A DNA stretch of 64,000 nucleotides from Bacillota bacterium (GCA_023391105.1 JAEWBO010000001.1:1-64000), one strand, 5' to 3'; shown: positions 26,035-34,585, numbered from the stretch's first letter. Translations and numbers: made by a program. The notes: generated from the sequence alone by a model not told the origin.

Positions 26035-26145
26035 ATGAGGGAGCCATCGTCAGTGCCTAGAGATACGCCATTTTTTGCATCATACGCACCATTTTTTTAT
26101 ATTGATACACCCGGGATAACCTGTTATACTCAGCTATGTGATTAA
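26035..26145 (+). CDS. Possible 36-residue ORF upstream of murA
   Basis: A short ORF with a very strong ribosome site (AAGGAGGG, 26021-26028, six bases before ATG 26035). The product begins MREPSSVPRDTPFFASY and ends ITCYTQLCD; it is aromatic- and proline-rich with two cysteines and no clear membrane helix. The murA promoter lies inside it. It may be a real small protein or a translated leader. No family recognised; the support is only the ribosome site and position. Confidence 0.4.
   Translation: MREPSSVPRDTPFFASYAPFFYIDTPGITCYTQLCD
26102..26130 (+). promoter_or_regulatory. SigmaA-type promoter of murA
   Basis: TTGATA-N17-TATACT, near consensus, ending 57 bases before the murA ATG. Start of transcription would be near 26137. 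Confidence 0.75.
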
Positions 26146-26187
26146 ACACAACATGATGGAGGATTGTGCATTTTTGCACGTAGCAAT

Positions 26188-27480
26188 ATGAAGCAAAAGC
26201 TTGTGATAAGGGGCGGGAAACCGCTTAAAGGGACAGTGAGCGTCAGTGGCGCGAAAAATGCAGCTGTGGCGATACTCCCCGCTACGATTCTTTGTGAAGG
26301 CACGTGCGAGATTGACAATCTGCCCAACATCGACGACGTCCGTCTGCTCGACCATCTGCTTTGCTGGATGGGCGCTGGCACCACTCTTGATAAAACCAAA
26401 ATTACCGTAGATACAAGCGGCATTAACAAACATGTCATCGACAACGACGCCGTCAAAATGATGCGTGCGTCTTATTATTTTATGGGGGCGCTTTTGGGGC
26501 GCTTTGGCAAGGCCGAGGTGTCTTTGCCGGGCGGCTGTGCCATCGGGCTTCGTCCGATTGACCAGCATATCAAAGGCATGGAAGCGCTTGGCGCTGTCGT
26601 TAAAACGGAATACGGCATACTCAAAGCACAGGCGCCGAACGGCCTTGTGGGTACCGATATTTATCTCGATGTGGTTTCTGTCGGCGCGACAATCAACATC
26701 ATGCTCGCGGCAGTGCTCGCAAAGGGCAAAACGACGATTGTCAATGCGGCCAAGGAACCGCATGTTGTTGACGTGGCGAACTTTTTGAACCGCATGGGCG
26801 CCAAGGTGAAAGGCGCGGGCACAGATATCGTACGCGTTGTGGGTGTGGACAAGCTGCATGGCTGCAGCTACTCGATCATACCCGATCAGATAGAGACCGG
26901 CACGCTGATGATTGCGGCAGCGGCGACGCGCGGAGACTTAACCATCACGAACGTGATCCCCACGCATATGGAGGCGCTGTCAGCCAAACTCATTGAAATG
27001 GGCGTTACCGTGGAGGAAGGGGACGACACGCTGCGCGTCACGTGCACGCGAACCCCCAAACATGTAAATATCAAAACGCTGCCTTACCCCGGTTTTCCCA
27101 CCGATCTTCAGCAGCCCGCCACGGTGCTGTTAAGCACGGCGGACGGGGCCAGCATCATCGTCGAGAGCATATTCGAATCACGTTTTAAGCATATCAACGA
27201 AATACGGCGCATGGGGGCCAAGGTATCCATAGACGGACGCGTGTGTGTGGTGGAGGGCGTCGAGCGCCTGACGGGCGCACCGGTGCGCGCCACAGACCTA
27301 AGGGCCGGAGCGGCGTTGATCGTGGCGGGGCTCATGGCAGACGGCGAGACCGAGATCACCGGCGTTCAGTATATCGACAGGGGATACGATCATATCGAGA
27401 GCAAATTAAAATCGATCGGCGCGGACATCCACCGAGAAAAGATGACCGAGGTCGACGACTTCAATGACTTTTGTGAATAA
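26188..27480 (+). CDS. murA: UDP-N-acetylglucosamine 1-carboxyvinyltransferase
   Basis: A 430-residue enolpyruvyl transferase that adds PEP to UDP-GlcNAc in the first committed step of peptidoglycan synthesis, in the cytoplasm. The N-terminal RGGKPLKGTVSVSGAKNAA is typical. The catalytic loop LPGGCAIGLRP carries the cysteine (C117) that fosfomycin alkylates, so the enzyme has the sensitive form of that residue. Start taken at MKQKL because this matches the family's N terminus. The best ribosome site (GGAGGA, 26157-26162) is 25 bases away, separated by a small hairpin. Length is normal. Confidence 0.95.
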   Translation: MKQKLVIRGGKPLKGTVSVSGAKNAAVAILPATILCEGTCEIDNLPNIDDVRLLDHLLCWMGAGTTLDKTKITVDTSGINKHVIDNDAVKMMRASYYFMGALLGRFGKAEVSLPGGCAIGLRPIDQHIKGMEALGAVVKTEYGILKAQAPNGLVGTDIYLDVVSVGATINIMLAAVLAKGKTTIVNAAKEPHVVDVANFLNRMGAKVKGAGTDIVRVVGVDKLHGCSYSIIPDQIETGTLMIAAAATRGDLTITNVIPTHMEALSAKLIEMGVTVEEGDDTLRVTCTRTPKHVNIKTLPYPGFPTDLQQPATVLLSTADGASIIVESIFESRFKHINEIRRMGAKVSIDGRVCVVEGVERLTGAPVRATDLRAGAALIVAGLMADGETEITGVQYIDRGYDHIESKLKSIGADIHREKMTEVDDFNDFCE

Positions 27481-27493
27481 TTAAAAAATCGAT

Positions 27494-28201
27494 TTAGAAG
27501 TGAAGCCGTTTTGCAAGCTCTTGCTTGACGGCTTTGTTTGAGTCAAGAAGAATCATCAAAGCCACGGTGGAAAGCCCGGAGGCCGCCGTAAACCATGACC
27601 AGACGAGCGTGACCGTACCGGTTGCATAAAGATCGGTCAGCGTTTCAATGAGCAGCATAAGAACAGTCAGGAAAGCAAAAACTGTGGCCACAATGCGCAG
27701 CAGACCGCCTAAAAAACCTTTATGAATTAGAAAAATAGCCGCCAGCCAAAACAAAAGGGTATACAGCGCGATAGGCAGAGCGATATATACAAACCATGCT
27801 TTTTGCTGCAGGACAAGGTTAATGGAACCGAGCCCGATCACAATGCCCGCAAAATCGGTGACAAAAATCTTTTTGTAATCGGGTTTTTTGAAAAAGAACG
27901 GTGAGCTGCATAAAGACCAAGTGATAAAAACACCCGCCATGACAAACAAAGACCAGGTGATCTTCTTGTCATAAAGCAAATTGCAGAGCAGTGAAATCGC
28001 AATAGGCACAGCAGCAAGTATGGAGTTAAATTTGATCCAAAACCCGTGTTCGGCCTTTTTATGCTCATCCCTGTTATCAGCAAACGTCAGCTCAATTGGC
28101 GTATTGTCGTTATCATAGGGGTTGATAACGGGAACATTACAAAGAGGACATTTCTTTCTGCTTTTCTCCAGATCAACCCCGCAATTCACACAGTATGACA
28201 T
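27494..28201 (-). CDS. DUF6320-type zinc-ribbon membrane protein
   Basis: A 235-residue protein. An N-terminal zinc ribbon (CVNCGVDLEKSRKKCPLCN, residues 4-22) is followed by a short linker and about six membrane segments between 55 and 225. It matches the layout of DUF6320 proteins, which are found next to an alcohol-acetyltransferase-like gene in many clostridia, exactly as here. The ATG overlaps the acyltransferase stop by one base (TAATG), so the two are coupled. Only 13 bases separate its stop from that of convergent murA, with no terminator visible. Role unknown; perhaps export or membrane attachment of the acyltransferase product. Confidence 0.78.
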   Translation of the reverse strand: MSYCVNCGVDLEKSRKKCPLCNVPVINPYDNDNTPIELTFADNRDEHKKAEHGFWIKFNSILAAVPIAISLLCNLLYDKKITWSLFVMAGVFITWSLCSSPFFFKKPDYKKIFVTDFAGIVIGLGSINLVLQQKAWFVYIALPIALYTLLFWLAAIFLIHKGFLGGLLRIVATVFAFLTVLMLLIETLTDLYATGTVTLVWSWFTAASGLSTVALMILLDSNKAVKQELAKRLHF

Positions 28202-29493
28202 TATATATCCTCCCGATTGCTTTCAATCTTCACATGCACGCCCATTTTAACAAGAAACGTAAAGAATTCTTTTTCCACATGCGGTTCTTTGATTGTGCTG
28301 GAAAAACATATGGTCAGCATATCGCCAAATGCACAAGCCGCGCAATTGACGCTGTTGTAGCGCAAAGCGCCCAGCATCACATCGAACCGATCCACATGGG
28401 CGGACATCTCTTCGGGCATGTCAATCACACCGATGTTTGAGAATGCGGTCGTGACGCGGCTTTCACCAGCCATGTTGAAGATCATTCGGATCACGATGTT
28501 TTTTATCAAAAGCGGCATCATTCGCACGAATATGCTTTTTTCCGCTTTCACGTTTTTGGACATCTTTGCAGTCAGATTCTTTTTAGTGAGCTCGGAACGC
28601 AGGTAGTGATGAACCACGCTCAGGACCTCTTCATATGTATAAGCGCCCAAATTGGCGTTGATTTCAGGATTGACATACGATGAAAAGTTACGCAGTGTGT
28701 TGGATTTAAAGAAACCCCGAAGATTCACCGGCACGGAAACCTTTATCGGCAGTATTTTTCGTGGATTCTCTCTTTTTTGTATACAATAAAGTGCGTATAA
28801 ATAGGTGCCGACGAGGAACTCTGTCAATGAGACGTTAAAGCGCTTTGCCGCCGCCTTCATCTCTTTAACCGACACAATGCCCCGTATGATATTGAGCGTA
28901 TGCGTCGGTTCCTTTGTTCCTTTGATTTGATAAGCACGTGTTTCTTTCCATGATCGAACGGCTTTTTTATTGTAATGCTTTAAGAATGCATCTTCAAACT
29001 CGTCCTCTGAAGGACCTTCATCCGGGTTAAGAACGCCATGTGTGGGCGGGACGCTAACGCCTTTAAGCTTTAGATATTCGGCAACAAGCGTCTTCAAAAA
29101 GGTGATGCCGCCAAAACCGTCGGATACAGAATGGAAAACCTCCAGAGAGATGCGGGTGCTGTGGGTGCGAACGCGCCAGAGATAGCCGTCGCTTTCTTTC
29201 GTAAAAAGCCTGATGCATGGGTTGACGGCGTCGCTCATCACCTTGGGCTGCTTTAAGTTTTTGTCAAAATAATACCAAAAAAGCCCCGCCTTTAGCCGAC
29301 ATGAAAACACGCCCATACGATCCAGTATCAGCTCGAGCGCTGTCTGAAGAAGTGCTTTGTCGACCGGCTCATAAAGCTTAACCGATACACGATAGATAGC
29401 CGTCCATTTACGGCTTCTTATGGCCGGATAAAGCTTGGCAGCATTGTCCAGCTTATACCAATTGCACGAGTCTTTTTTATTCATCTTAGCCAT
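28201..29493 (-). CDS. Alcohol acetyltransferase/condensation-domain-like protein
   Basis: About 430 residues of the CoA-dependent acyltransferase (condensation) superfamily. The active-site motif is HSVSDGFGG (HxxxDG type), about residue 115. The C-terminal part has the SNIGVID strand typical of AATase/condensation folds. The start is uncertain: three in-frame ATGs cluster around the only ribosome-like GGAG, and the middle one is used here. No signal peptide. It forms a two-gene unit with the DUF6320 protein. Substrates cannot be read; lipid or alcohol acylation is the family's usual role. Confidence 0.78.
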   Translation of the reverse strand: MAKMNKKDSCNWYKLDNAAKLYPAIRSRKWTAIYRVSVKLYEPVDKALLQTALELILDRMGVFSCRLKAGLFWYYFDKNLKQPKVMSDAVNPCIRLFTKESDGYLWRVRTHSTRISLEVFHSVSDGFGGITFLKTLVAEYLKLKGVSVPPTHGVLNPDEGPSEDEFEDAFLKHYNKKAVRSWKETRAYQIKGTKEPTHTLNIIRGIVSVKEMKAAAKRFNVSLTEFLVGTYLYALYCIQKRENPRKILPIKVSVPVNLRGFFKSNTLRNFSSYVNPEINANLGAYTYEEVLSVVHHYLRSELTKKNLTAKMSKNVKAEKSIFVRMMPLLIKNIVIRMIFNMAGESRVTTAFSNIGVIDMPEEMSAHVDRFDVMLGALRYNSVNCAACAFGDMLTICFSSTIKEPHVEKEFFTFLVKMGVHVKIESNREDI

Positions 29494-29543
29494 CATACTC
29501 CAAAAGTGATGAATATACAATCATGGTATATTTACGTTGTGTG

Positions 29544-29590
29544 ACAAAAAAATGGGCGGAAACGGCAGGGTTTTTACCTGACGTTCCGCC
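29544..29590 (-). terminator. Terminator of noc
   Basis: On the minus strand GGCGGAA/TTCCGCC with an inner CAGG/CCTG stem is followed by CATTTTTTTG. Confidence 0.75.
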
Positions 29591-29646
29591 AATAGTAGGG
29601 GTATTGGGGACAAGTTTGGGGTTACAAACGTTTTTTACGTTGCAAA

Positions 29647-30495
29647 CTATTTGACAAGCTCTATCGTGATAGAGACTTTGTCTTTGCTTTCCAACGCGCT
29701 GTAGCTGACCTTCACACCCGATTTTTTAATTCGGGTCAGCGCCTTTTTGATCGTGTTGATGTAGATACGGTAGTCCCGCATGATGCAGACAACATGCTGT
29801 CCGTTTATGTCTGCAGGAACCTCGCCGTACAGCTTGGAAAGCATTTTTTCCACGACCTCCTCGGTCATTTTGACCGATAGGTTTTTCTGTGTGATATCCT
29901 TAATCAGACGAACCTGAGCATCTTCATTATGCAGCCGCAGCAGGGCGCGCGCATGGCGCTCTGTGAGCTTGTACGTTGTGATCATTTCCTTGACGCTGGG
30001 GGGCAGCTTTAATATGCGCATTTTGTTGGCAACAGTGCTCTGGTTCTTGCCAAGGCGCCGCGCCAGCTCTTCCTGCGTGAGCCCATGCTCCTTCATGAGG
30101 CTTAAGTAAGCCTCCGCCTCTTCAAAAAAATGCAGATTCTCGCGCTGGAGATTTTCAATCAGCGCAATCATGGCGCTGTCTTCGTCGATGGCAGGCTGTA
30201 CGAAAGCCTTGATGTGTGTAAAACCGGCTTTGCATACTGCTCGCCAACGGCGCTCCCCGGCGATGATTTCATAATAGCTGTGATTGAGTTTTCGAACAGT
30301 GATTGGCTGAAGCAGCCCGTACTGCTTAATAGACTGAGAAAGCTCTGACAAGCTTTCTTCGGTGAATACCCGCCGCGGCTGATAGGGATTGGGACGGATA
30401 TAATCCACCGGAATAATTTCGAGCGCATTGTTCTGACTTTTATCCATGCTGAATTTGCGCGCTGGCTCAGCGGTGGGCTTTTGAAAGCGTAACAA
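29647..30495 (-). CDS. noc: Nucleoid occlusion protein (ParB family)
   Basis: A 282-residue ParB/Spo0J-family DNA-binding protein. ParB N-terminal CTPase motifs are seen in NPYQPRR and IIAGERRWRA. The helix-turn-helix lies at about 135-165 (LTQEELARRLGKNQSTVANKMRIL). The ENLQRENLHFFEEAEAY segment is typical of Noc. Noc spreads from its binding sites and blocks FtsZ assembly over the nucleoid. The gene starts with TTG, ten bases after AGGAG. There is no parA beside it, which fits Noc better than ParB. No Noc-binding palindrome was seen in the window. Confidence 0.87.
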   Translation of the reverse strand: MLRFQKPTAEPARKFSMDKSQNNALEIIPVDYIRPNPYQPRRVFTEESLSELSQSIKQYGLLQPITVRKLNHSYYEIIAGERRWRAVCKAGFTHIKAFVQPAIDEDSAMIALIENLQRENLHFFEEAEAYLSLMKEHGLTQEELARRLGKNQSTVANKMRILKLPPSVKEMITTYKLTERHARALLRLHNEDAQVRLIKDITQKNLSVKMTEEVVEKMLSKLYGEVPADINGQHVVCIMRDYRIYINTIKKALTRIKKSGVKVSYSALESKDKVSITIELVK

Positions 30496-30703
30496 TATTA
30501 AAACACTCCTTTACAATGACGCATAAGCGTAAAAAATATAAACCAAAATACTTTCCCGTTTCTTTTCACTATTTCGGGTTTGTTTAATGCAGAATTCGGC
30601 ATATTTAAGAATAGTCCTTCACATGTGGCAATAGTTCCTAATAAACGACATAAATAGTTAAAAAGGGATAAGCTGCGCGATATTTGTCGAGCAGAGTGGG
30701 GGA

Positions 30704-31174
30704 TTATTTATGGTAAGTGCGTCCCGCGGCGATCATGAAACCGCGGTAGATTTGCTCCAGAAGAACAATGCGGAACAGCTGGTGCGGTAATGTGAGGTCT
30801 GAAAACGAGATAATATGATCGGCGCTTTTTTTGACCGCGTCCGAAAGCCCGTATGAGCCGCCGATAGCAAAAGTTAAATCTCCCGCATCGGAAAGCTTTT
30901 TGACCAGCGCCGAAAAACGTTGCGAATCCATCTGTTCGCCCTCGGGAGACAGCGCGATGAGCGTGCCCTTTGCTGCGCTGAGCAGCGCCTGCCCTTCCTG
31001 CTCCTGCGCTTTTTGAACCAGCGCAATGGAAGCGTCCTTTGGCAGTGGCGCTTCACTCTTTTCAGCGATGGAAACACGGCAGAACGCGGACAGGCGCTTT
31101 TCATATTCGGCCTGTGCGTCCTTCCAGTACTTTTCTTTAAGTTTTCCGATACAGACGATGGTTAGGTTGGACAT
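30704..31174 (-). CDS. rlmH: 23S rRNA pseudouridine-1915 N3-methyltransferase
   Basis: A 156-residue SPOUT methyltransferase that methylates pseudouridine 1915 in helix 69 of 23S rRNA. The knotted SAM-binding region is visible as FAIGGSYGLSD and SDLTLPHQLFRIVLLEQIYRG, ending in RTYHK, the highly conserved C terminus. Length is typical. It lies 14 bases after the metallo-hydrolase gene, the walJ-rlmH association also seen in Bacillus near noc. Confidence 0.96.
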   Translation of the reverse strand: MSNLTIVCIGKLKEKYWKDAQAEYEKRLSAFCRVSIAEKSEAPLPKDASIALVQKAQEQEGQALLSAAKGTLIALSPEGEQMDSQRFSALVKKLSDAGDLTFAIGGSYGLSDAVKKSADHIISFSDLTLPHQLFRIVLLEQIYRGFMIAAGRTYHK

Positions 31175-31187
31175 GAATCTTCCTTCA

Positions 31188-31982
31188 TTATTTCACATGA
31201 AATACGCCCGTAACCCTGTCCCGGAAGGCAAGGCCTAAGTTCAAATCGTGCCCGGGCGTGAGCCCCTGGGCGATCAGCGCGTCTGTCACAGTGCGAAAGG
31301 CCAGCTGTTCCGAGTTGTTTTCGCGGCTCAAATGCCCAAGCAGTATCGATGAAACACCCGCGCAAGCGAGACGCACAGCGGCGTCGGCGGCATCGTCGTT
31401 GGAAAGATGCCCGCGGCGTGATTTGATGCGCTCCTTGAGCGCACGCGGATACCGGCCCGTATGCAGCATGGTCACATCGTGGTTGGATTCGAGCAGCACG
31501 AGATCGCACGATTGAAGCTTCATTTCCACCGTTTTGGGAAAGTAGCCAAGATCGGTCGCGACGGCGACCTTGCGCGCACCGGCGCATATGCAGTAGCCCA
31601 CGGGGTCAGCGGCGTCGTGCGGAATGTCATACGGTTCGATGAACAGATCGTCGATATAAAACCCCGATTTGCTGATCACGCGCGTGAGACGGCTTTGGAC
31701 ATTGCCGAGCTTGTCTGCGCAGGCCTCCCAGGTGGGCGCGGTGGCGTAAACGGGGATATTGTGTTTGCGTGAGAGAATACCCGCCCCCTGAATGTGGTCG
31801 GAATGCTCATGCGTGATGAGTATGCCCTGCAAATCGCGGGCATCCTGATCGACGCTGCGCAGTGCCTCTTCGAGGCGGCGTCCGGAGACACCCGCGTCAA
31901 CGAGTATGCGCGTGGTGCCCGAGCTTATGAGTATCGCGTTGCCGGATGAACCGGAAAAAAGCGGGGTTAATGAGAGTGCCAT
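31188..31982 (-). CDS. walJ: MBL-fold hydrolase, WalJ/YycJ-like
   Basis: A 264-residue metallo-beta-lactamase-fold protein of the YycJ/WalJ group. THEHSDH is the metal-binding HxHxDH motif (about residues 57-63), followed by DIPHDAADP, VATDLGYF and LESNHD. Family members in Bacillus affect cell-wall regulation and mutation rate; the substrate is unsettled. Start ATG with AAAGGA upstream; the frame is open 16 codons further without a ribosome site. Likely co-transcribed with rlmH. Confidence 0.87.
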   Translation of the reverse strand: MALSLTPLFSGSSGNAILISSGTTRILVDAGVSGRRLEEALRSVDQDARDLQGILITHEHSDHIQGAGILSRKHNIPVYATAPTWEACADKLGNVQSRLTRVISKSGFYIDDLFIEPYDIPHDAADPVGYCICAGARKVAVATDLGYFPKTVEMKLQSCDLVLLESNHDVTMLHTGRYPRALKERIKSRRGHLSNDDAADAAVRLACAGVSSILLGHLSRENNSEQLAFRTVTDALIAQGLTPGHDLNLGLAFRDRVTGVFHVK

Positions 31983-32077
31983 AGAATTCGTCCTTTCCTG
32001 CGCATCATTATAGCACAGATCATAAAGCAAAAGCTACGGAATAGATCGAGCCGGTTGATTCTGCCAAGCGGCCTGTG

Positions 32078-32190
32078 GTATCTTTATACTATTACGGAGA
32101 CGGACAAACATATCGATTGAATAGAATAAAAGTGTTTGTCCGGTCGACGTACATTGCTCCAACCTTGACATATTTGATCGTCGGAGCAAT
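32078..32190 (+). promoter_or_regulatory. Conserved structured element, copy B
   Basis: Second copy of the element at 20441-20550. The first hairpin is a perfect 10-base stem (32101-32110 with 32133-32142) and the second a perfect 8-base stem (ATTGCTCC 32153-32160 with GGAGCAAT 32183-32190). The most conserved bases lie in the second loop. A TATACT box (32085-32090) stands at its left end. It finishes 18 bases before the cobO ATG, overlapping the normal leader position. It lacks the B12-box of a cobalamin riboswitch. Confidence 0.6.
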
Positions 32191-32208
32191 CAGGTAAGGA
32201 GCGGCGGT

Positions 32209-32724
32209 ATGGAAAAATCGTGTGTGCAGGTGTATACGGGCAACGGCAAGGGCAAAACCACGGCGGCAATGGGGCTGGCGATGCGTGCGGCGGGGCAGGG
32301 CTTAGCCGTCAGGATCGTGCAGTTTATGAAGGGCCGCGATACGGGTGAGCTGGCTTCGCTGGATAAGCTCGGCATTGAGCTGGTGCGCGCGTCTGAGAGC
32401 ACGAAGTTCTTTCATATGATGAACGACGAGGAAAAGGCAGCGCTTCGCGAGAACGCTTGCGAAGCGCTTCGCCTTATTGAGACTTGGCTCGATCATGTGG
32501 ATCTGTTGATACTTGACGAAGCGCTGGGCGCGCTCACCTGCGGCGTACTCAAGCTGAACGAGCTGCTGAGCATCATGGATAGCCGCGGCGGCACCGAGGT
32601 GATACTGACAGGCCGCGACGCGCCGGATGAGATTGTTCAAAAGGCGGATCTGGTGACCGAGATGTGCGAGGTTAAGCACTATATGCAAAGCGGCGTGGGT
32701 GCGAGAAAGGGCATAGAATACTGA
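32209..32724 (+). CDS. cobO: Cob(I)alamin adenosyltransferase, CobO type
   Basis: A 171-residue CobA/CobO-family enzyme that transfers the 5'-deoxyadenosyl group of ATP to cobalt in corrinoids. P-loop GNGKGKTT (about residues 12-19), VQFMKG, and LLILDEALGAL for the Walker-B-like acidic motif are visible. Ribosome site AAGGAGCGG. First gene of a cobO-cobU-cobS operon for late adenosylcobalamin assembly. Upstream stands structured element B rather than a recognisable B12 riboswitch. Confidence 0.94.
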   Translation: MEKSCVQVYTGNGKGKTTAAMGLAMRAAGQGLAVRIVQFMKGRDTGELASLDKLGIELVRASESTKFFHMMNDEEKAALRENACEALRLIETWLDHVDLLILDEALGALTCGVLKLNELLSIMDSRGGTEVILTGRDAPDEIVQKADLVTEMCEVKHYMQSGVGARKGIEY

Positions 32725-33287
32725 TGGGTATTGTAACGGGGCTGATTTTGGTGACAGGCGGCGCGCGCAGCGGGAAAAGCGGCTACGCGGAGCGGCGTGC
32801 AAGCGAGGCGGGCGGCCGCGTGGGCTATATCGCGACGGCGGCGGTGACGGATGCGGATATGGCGGACAGGATTGCGCGGCATAAAGCGTCGCGCCCTGCC
32901 GAATGGGACACGTTTGAGACATACTGCGGATTCGCAGAGCTGACGCGCAGTGAGCGCTTTGCGCAATGCGATACGCTGCTGCTGGATTGTCTGACGACGC
33001 TGACAACCAACCACATGATGGACAGCGGTCTCGATTTTGATACCTGCGCGCTCGATTCAGTGCAGAAGCTCGAGGAAAAAATCACGGCCGACGTGGATAA
33101 TTTGCTGGCTGCAGCGGCGGGCAAGCGGCTGATCGTGGTCACAAATGAAGTGGGACAAGGCATCGTGCCCGCGTTTCGCATGGGCAGCCTGTTCCGCGAC
33201 ATGGCGGGGCGGCTGAATATGCATGTGGCGGCGCGTGCAGACGAGGTCATCTGCATGATATCAGGACTGCCGCTGAGGCTTAAGTAG
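32724..33287 (+). CDS. cobU: Adenosylcobinamide kinase/guanylyltransferase
   Basis: A 187-residue bifunctional enzyme that phosphorylates adenosylcobinamide and then adds GMP. P-loop GGARSGKSGYAE near the N terminus; RHKASRPAEWDTFE, LDCLTTLTTN and VTNEVGQGIVP are family signatures. Start overlaps the cobO stop by one base (TGATG). Middle gene of the late cobalamin operon. Confidence 0.95.
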   Translation: MGIVTGLILVTGGARSGKSGYAERRASEAGGRVGYIATAAVTDADMADRIARHKASRPAEWDTFETYCGFAELTRSERFAQCDTLLLDCLTTLTTNHMMDSGLDFDTCALDSVQKLEEKITADVDNLLAAAAGKRLIVVTNEVGQGIVPAFRMGSLFRDMAGRLNMHVAARADEVICMISGLPLRLK

Positions 33288-34049
33288 ATGAAGAGTTTTG
33301 CTTTGATGCTGGCGTTTTTTACGCGCATACCCGTGCGTGCGCCGGAGACGATCGAAGACACGCTTTATAAGAAGGGTATTAAATACCTTTTTGTCATTGG
33401 TATCATCATCGGCATACCCGTGGGCGCGGTCATGCTTTTACAGGATGTGATCGGTAAGTATTTGGCTGCTTTTATAGCGCTTGTGATCTATCTGTTATTA
33501 AGCGGCGGACTGCATATAGATGGCATGTCGGACACTGTGGACGGGTTTGCCGCGCACCGCGACAGGGAAGGCACGCTCTCAATCATGAAGGACAGCCATA
33601 TCGGTACCTTCGGCGTGCTTGCGATATGCGTGTATGTCGTCGGCATGACGGTATGTATGGCGCAAGCCGATGCTGTGGCGGCGGGGCTGTTCCCGCTTGC
33701 GGGGCGCACGGCGGCGCTGCTTTGCGCCCGTCTGAAACGCAGCGCGACAAATGGGCTTGGTCGGTGGTTTGTGGATGGTGTGAAAACCGTGCATGTGGCT
33801 TGGTCGGTGGCAGCATTCACAGCAATCGCGGCGGTGCTATGCTTGAGGCGCGGCATTCAAGGCGCGCCGATGTTCGCGGGGTATGTTGCTGCGCTTCTGG
33901 GAGCGCTTTTGGTGACGGCGTTGATTGTTAATAGGTTCGCAAAGAAGCTTGGCGGTGTCACGGGAGACGTAATCGGCTTTTCTGTGGAATTAAGTCAGCT
34001 TGTTTTTTTGCTTTTTTCGTGCATAGCTGTTATCATAATAACAGGATAA
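33288..34049 (+). CDS. cobS: Adenosylcobinamide-GDP ribazoletransferase
   Basis: A 253-residue integral membrane cobalamin synthase that joins adenosylcobinamide-GDP to alpha-ribazole. FFTRIPV at the N terminus, GGLHIDGMSDTVDGFAAH with the conserved acidic residues, and MKDSHIGTFGV are diagnostic. About six membrane segments. Starts at the base after the cobU stop. No cobT, cobC or early corrin-ring genes follow, so the cluster fits salvage of cobinamide or a split pathway. Confidence 0.95.
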   Translation: MKSFALMLAFFTRIPVRAPETIEDTLYKKGIKYLFVIGIIIGIPVGAVMLLQDVIGKYLAAFIALVIYLLLSGGLHIDGMSDTVDGFAAHRDREGTLSIMKDSHIGTFGVLAICVYVVGMTVCMAQADAVAAGLFPLAGRTAALLCARLKRSATNGLGRWFVDGVKTVHVAWSVAAFTAIAAVLCLRRGIQGAPMFAGYVAALLGALLVTALIVNRFAKKLGGVTGDVIGFSVELSQLVFLLFSCIAVIIITG

Positions 34050-34101
34050 TATGAAGCATTTGGTAATAGCCATTAAGACAGAATCCGACAAAAAACATTC
34101 T

Positions 34102-34129
34102 TTGACAAAAGGCGCTGGCGCTATATAAT
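34102..34129 (+). promoter_or_regulatory. SigmaA-type promoter
   Basis: TTGACA-N16-TATAAT, both boxes perfect, 38 bases before the start of the MazG-like gene. Confidence 0.8.
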
Positions 34130-34166
34130 ATGAAGTAACAGAAGCGAAACGAAAAGAGGGGCAGTT

Positions 34167-34574
34167 ATGGGAAACTCAATCGATGACATTTTAATGGATG
34201 ACTTCCAAAACGTGGTTGGAGAACTATTGATGCGCAACAGGAGCGTTCTTGATATCCTGACAAAAATACAAACGAGCGCGGGCCGCGTGAACCGGAGCGT
34301 TGTTAAATCGGCGACTCATTGCGGGTGCGTTGAGATTTTAGGAAAAAAACAGGTATTCCCCGGAGAGGTCAGCATGAAAAACTTAAGCGGCCTCATGTCC
34401 TCGCAGCTAAATGGTGAGCTTTGCCCCGAATGCAGACAGACCATTGAAAAGGAGATCGGCGGTGCGCTTTTCTATTTGGCTGCGCTATGCAACACGCTGG
34501 GCATCAGCCTGTATGATGTGGTGTTAAGCGAAAAGGAGACGCTTGGTACGCTGGGTAGTTACAGCTTACGATAA
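34167..34574 (+). CDS. Small MazG-like protein
   Basis: A 135-residue protein with a strong promoter and a GAGGGG ribosome site. The first 100 residues include a CGCVEI segment and CPECRQTIEKEIGGALFYLAALCNTLGISLYDVV. The last part resembles the second helix pair of MazG-type nucleotide pyrophosphohydrolases (E..G..L.YL..L...LGI.L.DV). The full set of MazG metal-binding acidic residues (ExxE plus ExxD) is not visible, and there are three cysteines, so catalysis is doubtful. Single gene with its own promoter and terminator. Exact family not recognised. Confidence 0.7.
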   Translation: MGNSIDDILMDDFQNVVGELLMRNRSVLDILTKIQTSAGRVNRSVVKSATHCGCVEILGKKQVFPGEVSMKNLSGLMSSQLNGELCPECRQTIEKEIGGALFYLAALCNTLGISLYDVVLSEKETLGTLGSYSLR

Positions 34575-34585
34575 CAAATGAATAT

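Noticed and set aside
30496..30703. Noc or parS binding site upstream of noc
   Set aside because: I saw only imperfect TTTCCCG/TTTCGGG-like pieces and no symmetric Noc or parS consensus.
32031..32208. Cobalamin riboswitch before cobO
   Set aside because: No B12-box or matching secondary structure is present; the segment instead contains the two-copy element.
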